Shown here one piece after another: positions 53,639-61,424 of a stretch of 64,000 nt of DNA. The translations under genes and the position numbers were made by a program. This stretch comes from Saprospiraceae bacterium (GTDB lineage Bacteria; Bacteroidota; Bacteroidia; Chitinophagales; Saprospiraceae), in NCBI GenBank assembly GCA_016714985.1, contig JADKBS010000036.1, forward strand, positions 34,835 through 98,834, read 5' to 3'. A model generated the notes under the pieces. It was not told the DNA's origin, searched no databases, and saw only the letters and a list, made by a program, of their open reading frames with translations. The stretch's first letter is position 1, and the number at the start of each line of letters is the position of its first letter.

Positions 53639-55801
53639 CTATGGCAATGCAAAAGCCACATAAGTATCGCCGCTTTTCGTACCCAACTTACCGCCGCCAC
53701 AGGCCACCACAATGTATTGCTTCCCCCCCATTTCATAAACAGCGGGGGTGGCAAAAGCCGGGTTCGGAAGCTTCGTCTCCCAAAGCATCGCCCCTGTTCG
53801 CTTGTTGAAGGCCCGAAACATACCATCCTTCGTAGCAGCGATGAACAACAGGCCGCCAGCCGTCACCACCGAGCCGCCGTAGTTCTCCGTGCCAGTCGGT
53901 TCCGTGGCGTTGGGGAAAGCAGGGTCATTGCCAAGCGTTTTCTTCCAAATCCACTCGCCTGTGCCCAGGTTGAGGGCATTCAGCGTGCCCCAAGGCGGGC
54001 TGATGGCGGGTAGCCCCTCCTTGCTCAAAAACTTGTCGTAGCCAGCGATGGCGTACGGCACTTCCCGTGGGTCGGGTGCAGGCTTTGGGCCAGTGTAGGA
54101 CTGCTTTTTTGCCTCCGGCAAATCCATGACGAAAGCAGCAATCGCCTTCCGTTCGGCTTTGCCCAAATGCCGGAAAGCAGGCATCATGCGCCGCCCCGAT
54201 TGCAGCAGCGTGTCGAAACTGGCAGGCGAGTATTTTTTTTCGATGCCTACCAAGGTCGGGTTATTGCCGCTGCCCATGCGGTCGGGGCCGTGGCAGGTCA
54301 TGCAGTTGGTTTTGTAAAAATGCTCGCCCGCCTGCCCAAGGGTCTTTGGGCCTTCCTTCTCTTTCTCCAGTTCCACCGAGCGGATGACCCAAGCCATCTC
54401 GTTCGCATTTACATAAAGGATGCCCGTCGTGGGGTCGAAGGTCGGGCCACCCCATTCCCCTCCCCCGTCGAGGCCGGGCAGTTCGATGGTTCCTTGTAGG
54501 CTGGGCGGGTTGAACGGGTGGTCGTGCAGGTAGCCGCTCCAGCGTTGTTTCACCGCTGCAAAAGATTCGGGCGAAAGCAGCGGGTTGATGTCCTGCTCCG
54601 TCATCAATTGCCGAACGAAAGGCACAGGCTTGGTCGGCTGCGGCTGCGTTGGCGAGAGCTTTTCGCCCACCAGCCCGCTGGCCGTCGGCACTGGCCGCTC
54701 TTCTATGGGGAAAATGGGCTTGCCCGTTTCCCGGTCGAAGACATAGACATAGCCGGTCTTGGTCGTCACGGCGCAGGCGTCCACCATTTTGCCATCTTTT
54801 TTGAAGGAAACAAGGGCTGGCGGCGAGCTGAGGTCACGGTCCCACACGTCGTGGTGGATGGTCTGGTAATGCCAGCGCAGCTTGCCCGTGGCAGCTTCGA
54901 GGGCGAGCACGCAGTTGCCGTATAGCCCGTTGCCGAGGCGCTTGCCGCCGTACCAGTCGTAGCTGGCCGAGCCCGTGGCGGCGAAGACGATGCCCCGTTT
55001 TTCATCCAAACTGAAGCCGCTCCACGCGTTGGCCCCGCCGATGAAGCGGTAGGCTGTGGAGTCTTCCCAAGTCTCGTGGCCCGGCTCGCCGGGGTGCGGT
55101 ATGGTGTGGAAAACCCAGCGGCGCTTGCCCGTGCGCACGTCGAAGGCCCGGATATGGCCGGGTGCGGCTTTTGGCCCTTCGTCCACCCGGCTACCCATGA
55201 TGATGAGGTCTTTGTAAACGATGCCCGGTGTGGTAGCCGTGATGAAAAGGTCGGCCACATCGGGGTGGTCGAGGCCCTCGTGCAGGTCGAGCAGGCCGTT
55301 CAGGCCGAACGCTTCAACGGGCTTGCCGGTCTTGGCATTGATGCTATAGAGATTGGAGCCAGCGGTGTAAAAAATTCGGGCATCCGACTTGTCGGCGTTT
55401 GCCCAATAGGCCACGCCCCGGCTATTGTTCAAGATGAAGAATATGCGTTTCTGCCCCGGCAACGAGTCGAGCGGGTTGAAAGCCCAAAGCTCCTTGCCTG
55501 TTTTTGCGTCGAGCGCAAATAGCTTCAATTGTGGGAAGTGCCGTACAGTACCATCCACGACGATGGGGTTGCACTGGATTTGCGAACTGTTGACGGTATC
55601 GGCATCGCCAGTGTGGTAGGTCCAAGCCACTTGTAGCTGGCTTACGTTGCTGGTATCAATTTGCGCCAGCGAACTGTAGTGGTTGGCTGCTGGTCCGCCC
55701 TTGTAAACGGGCCAAGAAGTGTTGCTGCTGTTGGGTTCTGGCCGACAAGCGAGCAAACAAATTGCGCAGTAAAAAGCAACTAAATAGGCGGCTCGAATCA
55801 T
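53639..55801 (-). CDS. PQQ-dependent quinoprotein dehydrogenase with cytochrome c domain (lipoprotein)
   Basis: ATG at 55801 gives MIRAAYLVAFYCAICLLAC, a lipoprotein signal with LLAC lipobox; upstream codons of the open frame overlap kynU and lack a signal. The propeller blades carry the usual W-dock motifs (WPVYKGGPAANHYSSLAQID, LFALDAKTGKELWAFNP, LALEAATGKLRWHYQT, LNLGTGEWIWKKTL). At residues 500-504 the haem c motif CMTCH is inserted (YKTNCMTCHGPDRMGSG), with a Met ligand candidate in RRMMPAFRHL. The arrangement matches membrane-anchored glucose/alcohol dehydrogenases that pass electrons through the cytochrome domain. Size (720) is normal for the family. Substrate not determinable. Confidence 0.88.
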   Translation of the reverse strand: MIRAAYLVAFYCAICLLACRPEPNSSNTSWPVYKGGPAANHYSSLAQIDTSNVSQLQVAWTYHTGDADTVNSSQIQCNPIVVDGTVRHFPQLKLFALDAKTGKELWAFNPLDSLPGQKRIFFILNNSRGVAYWANADKSDARIFYTAGSNLYSINAKTGKPVEAFGLNGLLDLHEGLDHPDVADLFITATTPGIVYKDLIIMGSRVDEGPKAAPGHIRAFDVRTGKRRWVFHTIPHPGEPGHETWEDSTAYRFIGGANAWSGFSLDEKRGIVFAATGSASYDWYGGKRLGNGLYGNCVLALEAATGKLRWHYQTIHHDVWDRDLSSPPALVSFKKDGKMVDACAVTTKTGYVYVFDRETGKPIFPIEERPVPTASGLVGEKLSPTQPQPTKPVPFVRQLMTEQDINPLLSPESFAAVKQRWSGYLHDHPFNPPSLQGTIELPGLDGGGEWGGPTFDPTTGILYVNANEMAWVIRSVELEKEKEGPKTLGQAGEHFYKTNCMTCHGPDRMGSGNNPTLVGIEKKYSPASFDTLLQSGRRMMPAFRHLGKAERKAIAAFVMDLPEAKKQSYTGPKPAPDPREVPYAIAGYDKFLSKEGLPAISPPWGTLNALNLGTGEWIWKKTLGNDPAFPNATEPTGTENYGGSVVTAGGLLFIAATKDGMFRAFNKRTGAMLWETKLPNPAFATPAVYEMGGKQYIVVACGGGKLGTKSGDTYVAFALP

Positions 55802-55869
55802 GCAGTTCTTCGTTTTTTGGGTAAAATTAAGCGTGGAAATGAAAAAGGGCAGTTTTTTGTGAAAGTCCG

Positions 55870-56745
55870 CTAATTGCGCACCTCGAACCTTCCCAGCAAA
55901 TCCGCCAGTCGCCAGCAATCCTTGAAACTATTGTACATCGGAACGGGCGCCACCCGTATCACGTTCGGCTCCCGCCAGTCGGCGATGACGCCGTTATCGG
56001 TGAGGTAATCGAACAGTTTTTTGCCCTCGCTTCCTGTCAAAATAGAAAGCTGCGCCCCCCGTTCTTCGGGGTTCGTCGGGGTGATGATGTTAAAACGGTG
56101 AACGGCTGACGGTGAACGGCTGACGGCATTCAATTGCTCAAGTAGGTATTCCAAGTAGGCCGTCAGTCGAAGGCTTTTTTCCCGCAGCAGTTCCATGCCC
56201 ACCTCGTCGAACATATCGAGGCTGACCTTGTGGGCGGCCATGCTCAGGATTTGGGCGTTGCTCAGTTGCCAACCCGCAGCGCCAAGCATGGGCTTGAATC
56301 CTTTGCGCATCTGGAAGCGGCTCTCCTCGTCATGGCCCCACCAGCCAGCGAAGCGGGGGAAATTGGGGTCATTGCCGTGTTTTTCATGGACAAAAAGGCC
56401 GCTTGGGCCGCCGGGGCCGCTGTTCAGGTATTTGTAGCTGCACCAGCAGGCGAAGTCCACGCCCCAGTCGTGGAGTTGGAGCGGCAGGTTGCCAGCGGCA
56501 TGGGCCAGGTCGAAGCCAGCGAATGCACCTACGCACTGCGCCTGCTCCGTTATGGCTTTGATGTCAAAGAACTGGCCCGTATAGTAGTTCACGCCGCTGA
56601 ACATGACCACGGCGATACTATCGCCGTGCTGTTGGATGGTGGCCAATATATCCTCCGTTCGCAGGGTCTCCTCCCCCGGCCTTGGCGCCACCCCCACCAC
56701 CGCCTTGTCGGGGTCGAAGCCGTGCCAGCGGGCCTGTGTCTCCAT
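55870..56745 (-). CDS. kynU: Kynureninase, main segment (after an in-frame stop)
   Basis: Continues in the same frame as 57162-56752 after a single TAA at 56749-56751. It contains the PLP site (CWCSYKYLNSGPGG; the Lys corresponds to residue 244 of the complete protein), HDEESRFQMRKGFKP, and the conserved ITPTNPEERGAQLSIL and DWREPNVIRVAPVPMYN of kynureninases. The enzyme cleaves kynurenine or 3-hydroxykynurenine to anthranilate/3-hydroxyanthranilate and alanine. A 14-bp repeat (56095-56127) adds about ten residues (NAVSRSPSAV) in an external loop. With the stop read through the protein is about 430 residues, the family's usual size. Confidence 0.85.
   Translation of the reverse strand: METQARWHGFDPDKAVVGVAPRPGEETLRTEDILATIQQHGDSIAVVMFSGVNYYTGQFFDIKAITEQAQCVGAFAGFDLAHAAGNLPLQLHDWGVDFACWCSYKYLNSGPGGPSGLFVHEKHGNDPNFPRFAGWWGHDEESRFQMRKGFKPMLGAAGWQLSNAQILSMAAHKVSLDMFDEVGMELLREKSLRLTAYLEYLLEQLNAVSRSPSAVHRFNIITPTNPEERGAQLSILTGSEGKKLFDYLTDNGVIADWREPNVIRVAPVPMYNSFKDCWRLADLLGRFEVRN
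56095..56127. repeat. 14-bp direct repeat inside kynU
   Basis: tgaacggctgacgg occurs twice in tandem (56098-56125). In frame it encodes NAVSRSPSAVHRF between the helix YLEYLLEQL and the strand IITPTNP, where most kynureninases have a short turn. Confidence 0.8.
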
Positions 56746-56748
56746 GGC

Positions 56749-57162
56749 TTACATATCGGAAGGGAAGGCCCCTGCCTCCATGATTATCTTGTAGCGGTGC
56801 TTCGATGGCCGATAAAACGATGCCATGAGCAGGTGCAGGTTGGTGGTGAGGGTATTGGCCACCACCACTTCCGACTCCAGCGCCCCTACGAGCCGTGCGC
56901 TCTGCGGTTGCAAGAACTTGTGGTAGTGCATCCAGGGCATATCGCCCTTGAAGTGGCCTTCCACGCCGTACTCCCGCCAATGCTTAAGTTCTTTGCGCAG
57001 CGCCTTTTCGACGCCGTGCGGCTGCAGGCCGAGCGAGTTGCCCGTGAAGTAAAGGACGTTCTTCCCATTGTGTTTCGGAAAGAAAAACTGCTGGCGATAG
57101 CGGCTCAGTTTGTCGGCTTTGTCAAGGGCTTGGGCGAAGGCGAAGGTGGGTTGGAAGTTCAT
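56749..57162 (-). CDS. kynU: Kynureninase, N-terminal segment (interrupted by in-frame TAA)
   Basis: ATG at 57162 overlaps the hicA stop by one base (TAATG). The 137 codons before the stop read LSRYRQQFFFPKHNGKNVLY, FTGNSLGLQPHGVEKALRKE, WREYGVEGHFKGDMPWMHYH, SEVVVANTLTTNLHLLMASF, YRPSKHRYKIIMEAGAFPSD, all typical of kynureninase. The codon after SDM is TAA where relatives have Tyr (SDxYAxETQ), so one T-to-A change explains the break; the next codons (AMETQARWHGFDPDKA) continue in the same frame. This is a point nonsense change, not an indel. Confidence 0.85.
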   Translation of the reverse strand: MNFQPTFAFAQALDKADKLSRYRQQFFFPKHNGKNVLYFTGNSLGLQPHGVEKALRKELKHWREYGVEGHFKGDMPWMHYHKFLQPQSARLVGALESEVVVANTLTTNLHLLMASFYRPSKHRYKIIMEAGAFPSDM

Positions 57163-57356
57163 TAAAATGGGCTGGGTATTCTTAGTTGTTTGCAAATATG
57201 GATGCAGAGGACTTTGTTGATGGTTGGGTGCCTTGGTACGGCAACAGGTGGTGTATCTTGGTTTTTGGTGTTGATATAAATAGAATGGCGACTGCCTTCC
57301 CGCAAAAGTTGGCACCCATGTTTGTTCAAGTGTTGAAGGAACTCTTTTTGCTTCAT
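57162..57356 (-). CDS. hicA: HicA-type mRNA interferase toxin
   Basis: 64 residues with the HicA fold signature: MKQKEFLQHLNKHGCQLLRE, then GSRHSIYINTKN with the catalytic His of the GSHxxY motif, and VAVPRHPTINKVLCIHICKQ. HicA cleaves mRNA and is neutralised by HicB. It starts one base after the hicB stop and its stop overlaps the kynU start. Toxin activity inferred from the family. Confidence 0.85.
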   Translation of the reverse strand: MKQKEFLQHLNKHGCQLLREGSRHSIYINTKNQDTPPVAVPRHPTINKVLCIHICKQLRIPSPF

Positions 57357-57357
57357 A

Positions 57358-57585
57358 TCAAGCGAGTTCTAATTCTTCCCGAATCGCATTTTCATGATAC
57401 CCTTTTTTCCTGGATAGTTCACGTTGGGCGTCAAGGACCATTTCGAGGGCATCCATTAGGTTCTCTTTGACTTCCTCCAATGAATCTCCTTGCGTACAGA
57501 CATTGGGCATCTCTTCAATGAATGCCATATATCCACCTTCTTGGGCAGGCTCGATGATGATGTTGAATTTGATGGTTGCTTGCAT
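57358..57585 (-). CDS. hicB: HicB-type antitoxin
   Basis: ATG at 57585 (MQATIKFNIIIEPAQEGGYM) is preferred over the open frame start at 57636, since HicB proteins start at this strand. The 75 residues show the partial RNase H-like HicB fold: a beta strand, EEGGYxA, then IEEMPNVCTQGDSLEEVKEN and ALEMVLDAQREL. It is the short HicB type without a DNA-binding domain. It is the first gene of the hicB-hicA-kynU unit. Confidence 0.85.
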   Translation of the reverse strand: MQATIKFNIIIEPAQEGGYMAFIEEMPNVCTQGDSLEEVKENLMDALEMVLDAQRELSRKKGYHENAIREELELA

Positions 57586-57679
57586 AAACATGCTTTTAAT
57601 TCGCCACAAAATAAGGCAATTTTTCCGCTCTCCCAATCCCGATGTGTCAGGACAAAATCCGAAATCCCGAAATCAGCCA

Positions 57680-58177
57680 TCAAAACAGCATGCCTTGCTC
57701 CCCGTAGCTCATCGGGTTCTCCAATTCGAGCAGTTTGCGCTTCATGTCGAGGCCGTAGAAATAGCCCTGCAGGTCGCCGTCCTTGGCGATGACCCGGTGG
57801 CAGGGCACGATGATGGCAATGGGGTTCGAGCGGTTGGCCAGCCCGACTGCCCGCACGGCATCGGGGTTGTTCAGTCGCTTCGCAATGGCCGAGTAGCTCG
57901 TGGTATGGCCGTAGGGAATTTTCAGGAGTTGTTGCCACACGCTTTGGTTGAACTGGGGGCCACTGCTGAAATCAAGCGGGAGGTCGAACTCGGTGCGCTG
58001 CCGGTGGAAGTACTCGCTGAGTTGGCGGGCAGCCTCCATGACGTGTTCCGGGCCGTCGTGCCAGTCTTCCGGCGGAACTGCGTGATGCTGGAGCAGTTGA
58101 ACACAGGTGATGGCGTGTTCATTAGCCTCGATTTTGAAGCAGCCAAAGGGGGAATGGTAGTAGTGGGTGTGCACCAT
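57680..58177 (-). CDS. ogt: Methylated-DNA--protein-cysteine methyltransferase
   Basis: 165 residues, the normal Ogt size. The active-site motif IVPCHRVI holds Cys126, which takes the methyl group from O6-methylguanine; upstream are the helix-turn-helix residues (FNQSVWQQLLKIPYGHTTSY, with the arginine finger region AVRAVGLANRSNP), and YFYGLDMKRKLLELE closes the domain. The Ada-type N-terminal domain is absent. Stands alone in orientation before hicB (about 95 bp). Confidence 0.93.
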   Translation of the reverse strand: MVHTHYYHSPFGCFKIEANEHAITCVQLLQHHAVPPEDWHDGPEHVMEAARQLSEYFHRQRTEFDLPLDFSSGPQFNQSVWQQLLKIPYGHTTSYSAIAKRLNNPDAVRAVGLANRSNPIAIIVPCHRVIAKDGDLQGYFYGLDMKRKLLELENPMSYGEQGMLF

Positions 58178-58325
58178 TATTGCTGGAAAAATTGATTTAA
58201 GCTATAAGCTTACATGATTTGAGATTTAAGGTTTTGAGCACTGGCCCCAACCATAAATCTAAGGTGAGGATTGGATTAAAATAGTTGTAAAGCGCTGATA
58301 ATCAAAGCATTTTATAAAATACTAT

Positions 58326-58449
58326 AATTGCTTGAGAGTGGGAGGAGAGAGAAAAAATTTCATTTTTTCTCTCTCCTCCCACATTTTGGGGTGTTTTTGG
58401 GGAAAAATTGAAAATTTTTCCCCAAAAACACTCCCTGCTAAGTAGTTAC
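58326..58449 (+). repeat. Double-hairpin dispersed element, copy B
   Basis: 124 bp homologous to 49527-49655 in the same orientation. Hairpin 1 is a perfect 21-bp stem (gtgggaggagagagaaaaaa ... ttttttctctctcctcccac) with a tiny loop; hairpin 2 is a perfect 19-bp stem (gtgtttttggggaaaaatt and its complement, loop gaa). The tail is tccctgctaagtagttac, the same as in copy A. No ORF. Confidence 0.9.
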
Positions 58450-58493
58450 AAATGTTATCAAAAACGGATGTAACAGTTCCTTTTCAAGAGGAG

Positions 58494-58539
58494 GGGTTAT
58501 CAAACCCGCCTGTTCCTGAACTGGCAGGTTTGATAACCC
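58494..58539. terminator. 13-bp perfect hairpin
   Basis: gggttatcaaacc (58494-58506) pairs with 58527-58539, and the interior adds a gcc/ggc pair. It lies between copy B and the esterase remnant; no poly-T follows, so it may be a terminator or a protein-binding palindrome. Confidence 0.5.
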
Positions 58540-58716
58540 GGCCTCTCGTATGTTACTGCAAAATTGCACAACTTGGATATCAATTTCAAAGGCGAATAGC
58601 TATAACGGCAATACTGGGGTATTTTTATCAGATCAAGCATAATTGCCCCTAAAAATATAAACTTTGCAGAAAACCAAGTAATTGTAGAAGCAATCACTTG
58701 CTTTGATGGTCTTGCA

Positions 58717-58926
58717 TTGATTTTCAATGCCTTGCAGGCCCATGTCACGGCTGTTGCCCGCCCGTTCGTTATTGGTGAAACCTTGGAATTCAGGTTCACC
58801 ATCCTCTCTGAAGTCTGCACCCTGAACGTTTGGCTGCCACCTGGCTACTCCCCTGATTTGCTGAAGCAATACCCTGCCATCTACCTGCTCGACGGCTCGG
58901 CAGACGAGGCACTTCAGCCTGCCTGA
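58717..58926 (+). pseudogene. N-terminal remnant of a putative esterase (alpha/beta hydrolase)
   Basis: The frame reads RPFVIGETLEFRFTILSE, CTLNVWLPPGYSPDLL then QYPAIYLLDGSADE, the typical N-terminal third of the putative esterase family PF00756 (usually RxLxVYLPxGYSxxxxxYPVIYLLDG). A stop after ADEALQPA cuts it off before the nucleophile-bearing GxSxGG segment. No further esterase sequence follows; the TfoX-like gene reads in from the other strand. Confidence 0.72.
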
Positions 58927-58957
58927 CGCAAAACCGCTGTTGTAGGTATGTGCTTCT

Positions 58958-59230
58958 TCATCGTCCGACCTGTGTCAGCAAATCCCTTTTCAGGCCGTTT
59001 GGTAAGTCGTCCCAATGCAAGTCAAGCAATGCCCCTTCAAGCGAATACAAGTAATAGCAAACAGGAAAAGTCCTGTCTGGATTTTGTTCGCATATTTTCT
59101 TGTATGCCTTTACGGGACTTATCTCGGCTAAGTCTGCAAGTGAAAAAACACCAATTTCATTCAGTCTTTTAAGAATTGTTGAACCGATGTTTTTTGCCCC
59201 TTTCAAGCTGTTATTTGTTATCGTTTCCAT
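58958..59230 (-). CDS. TfoX C-terminal-domain protein
   Basis: 90 residues reading LKGAKNIGSTILKRLNEIGV, FSLADLAEISPVKAYKKI, then YYLYSLEGALLDLHWDDLPN. This matches the C-terminal (HhH-like) domain of TfoX/Sxy (LPNIGxxxAxRLxEVGI ... LYALEGALxGxxWxDLP) as a stand-alone protein; the N-terminal domain is missing, as in many Bacteroidota. Five bp after the VOC gene stop and co-directional with the AraC regulator. Confidence 0.82.
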   Translation of the reverse strand: METITNNSLKGAKNIGSTILKRLNEIGVFSLADLAEISPVKAYKKICEQNPDRTFPVCYYLYSLEGALLDLHWDDLPNGLKRDLLTQVGR

Positions 59231-59234
59231 AGCA

Positions 59235-59616
59235 TTATTCTTGTGGTGGTGAGTATTTTACGATGTCAATTCCAATTCCGCTTGGGTCTTCAATGGCAAA
59301 ATGCCTGTCGCCCCAAGGCTCGTCTCTTAATTCAACCTTGATTTCAACACCTTTATTTTTAAGGTCGTTGTAAATGGTGTCTACATCATCCACTTCAATG
59401 GTAAGGTACATTCCCAGTCCGTCAAATGGCAGGTGGAAAAAAGGTTGCTGTGTTGGATGGTGTGGGAGTAAAAAACTAAGCTCAGCCTGATGGTTGGGCG
59501 TGTGGATTCAAAAGGTAAAATTCGTTTTCAAATGTTACCCCAAATCCTAATTTGTCTGTATAGAAAGTTTTGCTTTCTACCAACTTTGCTGTGAGAATAC
59601 CTGCGTTTAGTTTCAT
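59235..59616 (-). CDS. VOC-family (glyoxalase/bleomycin-resistance-like) protein with one frame break
   Basis: Assembled by eye: ATG at 59616 gives MKLNAGILTAKLVESKTFYT and DKLGFGVTFENEFYLLN; a one-base shift at about 59505 continues as PNHQAELSFLLPHHPTQQPF, FHLPFDGLGMYLTIEVDDVD, TIYNDLKNKGVEIKVELRDE, PWGDRHFAIEDPSGIGIDIV, ending KYSPPQE and a stop at 59235-59237. The paired beta-alpha-beta-beta-beta units, the WGDRHFAIEDPSG strand and the C-terminal Asp before the last strand are those of VOC enzymes. Function unknown; often a lactoylglutathione lyase or dioxygenase relative. Confidence 0.78.
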
Positions 59617-59692
59617 ATCTCTCCGTTTTTAAGTGATTGATGATGCAAAATTACCAGTGGCAAAAGACCTGGTATTGTAAAAAACGGACATT

Positions 59693-60508
59693 CTATCTTC
59701 CGAAAGCTTTGCTGGGAGTAACACCATAAAAGTTTTTAAACTCCTTTATGAAATGCGCTTGGTCATAATAGCCCAAGTCAAAGAATATTTTGTTGTGCCT
59801 AAGGCTTTGTGTTGAAGGTTTAGCGTTTAGTATGTTTTGGAAACGTACTACCTGACTGAACGTTTTAGCTGTGTCGCCAACATAAAACTCAAAATACCGC
59901 CTTAACTGTCGTTGGCTTAATCCGATGTCTAAATCTGTTTGAACATTCACTACTCCGAAATTTTTCAGAATGATATTCAAGGCATTTTGAAATCTGCTGT
60001 CTAAAACTGTGTTGGAATTTTTGGTCAAGGTTATGAAATAGGCATCCAACTTAAATTTAATAGCCGCAAAATCGTCGCTGTCCGAAAAATGCTCTGAGAT
60101 GAATTTTGAAGTCTCGTTTATCACTATTTCAAGTCGCTCAAAACGATTGCTTAGTTCCTTTGCGTCAACCTTGAATAGTGCTGGAAACATTGTCGGCAAA
60201 AAACGGATGCCTATATATTGAAAAGAATTGTCAAGGGGGAATTCTGTATATTTTTTACAAAAGCCCATTATAAAATTTTCAGAAGGATCATCAAGCTGAA
60301 AGAAAATGTCAATACAACCATCAGCTACAACCCTATAGGTAAATGGTTCTTGTAGTCTTTCATTTGTTTTCAGTTCCCAATAACAGTAGATGATAGTTGA
60401 AAGTCTTTCGTCTGGTGAAACTTCTCTGTAAGAAACATTTTGTCCTGCCTGTTTAACAGTCGGCTGTACAGGTCGGTATAGCTGTCTTATGTTGAAGTCA
60501 TTTTGCAC
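59693..60508 (-). CDS. AraC-family transcription regulator
   Basis: 271 residues from a GTG at 60508. The N-terminal 170 residues form the DUF6597-like sensor domain (STIIYCYWELKTNERLQEPF, YRVVADGCIDIFFQLDDPSE, ENFIMGFCKKYTEFPLDNSF). The C-terminal AraC HTH reads VQTDLDIGLSQRQLRRYFEF, VVRFQNILNAKP and FDLGYYDQAHFIKEFKNFYG. It starts the AraC-VOC-TfoX unit, whose base composition is AT-richer than the rest of the window, and probably regulates it or responds to a small ligand. Confidence 0.9.
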   Translation of the reverse strand: MQNDFNIRQLYRPVQPTVKQAGQNVSYREVSPDERLSTIIYCYWELKTNERLQEPFTYRVVADGCIDIFFQLDDPSENFIMGFCKKYTEFPLDNSFQYIGIRFLPTMFPALFKVDAKELSNRFERLEIVINETSKFISEHFSDSDDFAAIKFKLDAYFITLTKNSNTVLDSRFQNALNIILKNFGVVNVQTDLDIGLSQRQLRRYFEFYVGDTAKTFSQVVRFQNILNAKPSTQSLRHNKIFFDLGYYDQAHFIKEFKNFYGVTPSKAFGR

Positions 60509-60850
60509 GGGTTAGGTCTTTTTAATATTACGTATAACATATATATTTGCGCAACTTTCAAAGTCCCGCACAAAGATAATTCACAAGGTTGAATGCCCAA
60601 GTTAAAACGCAAATAGTTTCTTTTAGACGCCTGCAAGTCAATGGATTATGAATGGGGAGAAGTGGCTTTATATTTCAAAACAATACAAAATTCGCAACAC
60701 GCTTTTTGTATTGCTTCGTGTTCCTGCAATACAAAATGCGCACCTCATCATTCCACAAAAAAAAAAAAACGACACCAAGCAGACGTCCTCACCGTTTTCC
60801 TGTACAAAACACCTCCCTTCTCTCCCTTCGCCCCACAGCAAACAAACACT
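60509..60850. other. Intergenic region between the AraC regulator and the AAA remnant
   Basis: AT-rich with a run of 12 A at 60768. On the plus strand TATATTTG at about 60546 matches the Bacteroidota -7 element, but no -33 partner is clear. The open frame from 60641 to 60850 has no domain-like content before the ATG at 60851. Confidence 0.45.
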
Positions 60851-61287
60851 ATGCTCGACATCAAATTAGACCAAATCGTCGTACGAAAACAAGCCCTCGC
60901 AGCCGCCAAGGCCGAGCTAAAGCGGCAGTTCATCGGCATTGACCATATCATTGACGACCTGCTGGACCATATCCAGGTCTGGTACCTCGTGCAGGAGATA
61001 CTGCGCCGCCCGGTCATCGTCAACCTTTGGGGCGTGACGGGCGTGGGCAAGACCAACCTCATCCGCAAGCTCATCAAGGCGCTCGACCTGCAGGAGCACT
61101 TTGCGGAGATAAAACTGAGCAATATTGACACCACCAGTTGGAAGTCCAGCGTCTCCTCGTTGCTGAAAGAGCATGGCTTCCACGACGAAAAGCCAAGACC
61201 ATTGACATCCGCTACGACGAGGCGGCGAAGAAGATAGTGGCCATTTTGGGCAAAAAGACCGAGGAAGTGCCCTACGTGGGAGGGTAG
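60851..61287 (+). pseudogene. Truncated AAA-type ATPase gene
   Basis: The ATG at 60851 gives MLDIKLDQIVVRKQALAAAK, then RRPVIVNLWGVTGVGKTNLI with the Walker A Lys, and KALDLQEHFAEIKLSNIDT. After a frame break at about 61190 the C-terminal phrase KTIDIRYDEAAKKIVAILGK appears, then a stop. Walker B and sensor regions are missing, so several hundred codons have been deleted between 61190 and 61200. A second shift at 61280 would continue RPFIDGIYSAKEMEVG to a stop near 61350. Not functional as an ATPase. Confidence 0.7.
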
Positions 61288-61424
61288 GCCCTTTATTGAT
61301 GGGATTTACAGCGCCAAGGAGATGGAGGTAGGCACGGGCCAAACGCAATGATAAAAATCACCTGTCCCAACAGCATACTTGGCGCTATTTTCACACCTGA
61401 AAAGCGAAAAGCACTACAAATCCC

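Noticed and set aside
53639..55918. Longer start for the PQQ dehydrogenase at 55918
   Set aside because: The extra 39 residues have no signal character and overlap kynU; the ATG at 55801 gives a perfect lipoprotein signal peptide.
57456..57938. Minus-strand ORF of 160 codons overlapping ogt and hicB
   Set aside because: Out of frame with both well-supported genes and with no recognisable content.
60641..60850. Extended N-terminus of the AAA remnant from ATG 60641
   Set aside because: Region contains a 12-A run and low-complexity sequence; family members start at the MLDIKLDQ position.
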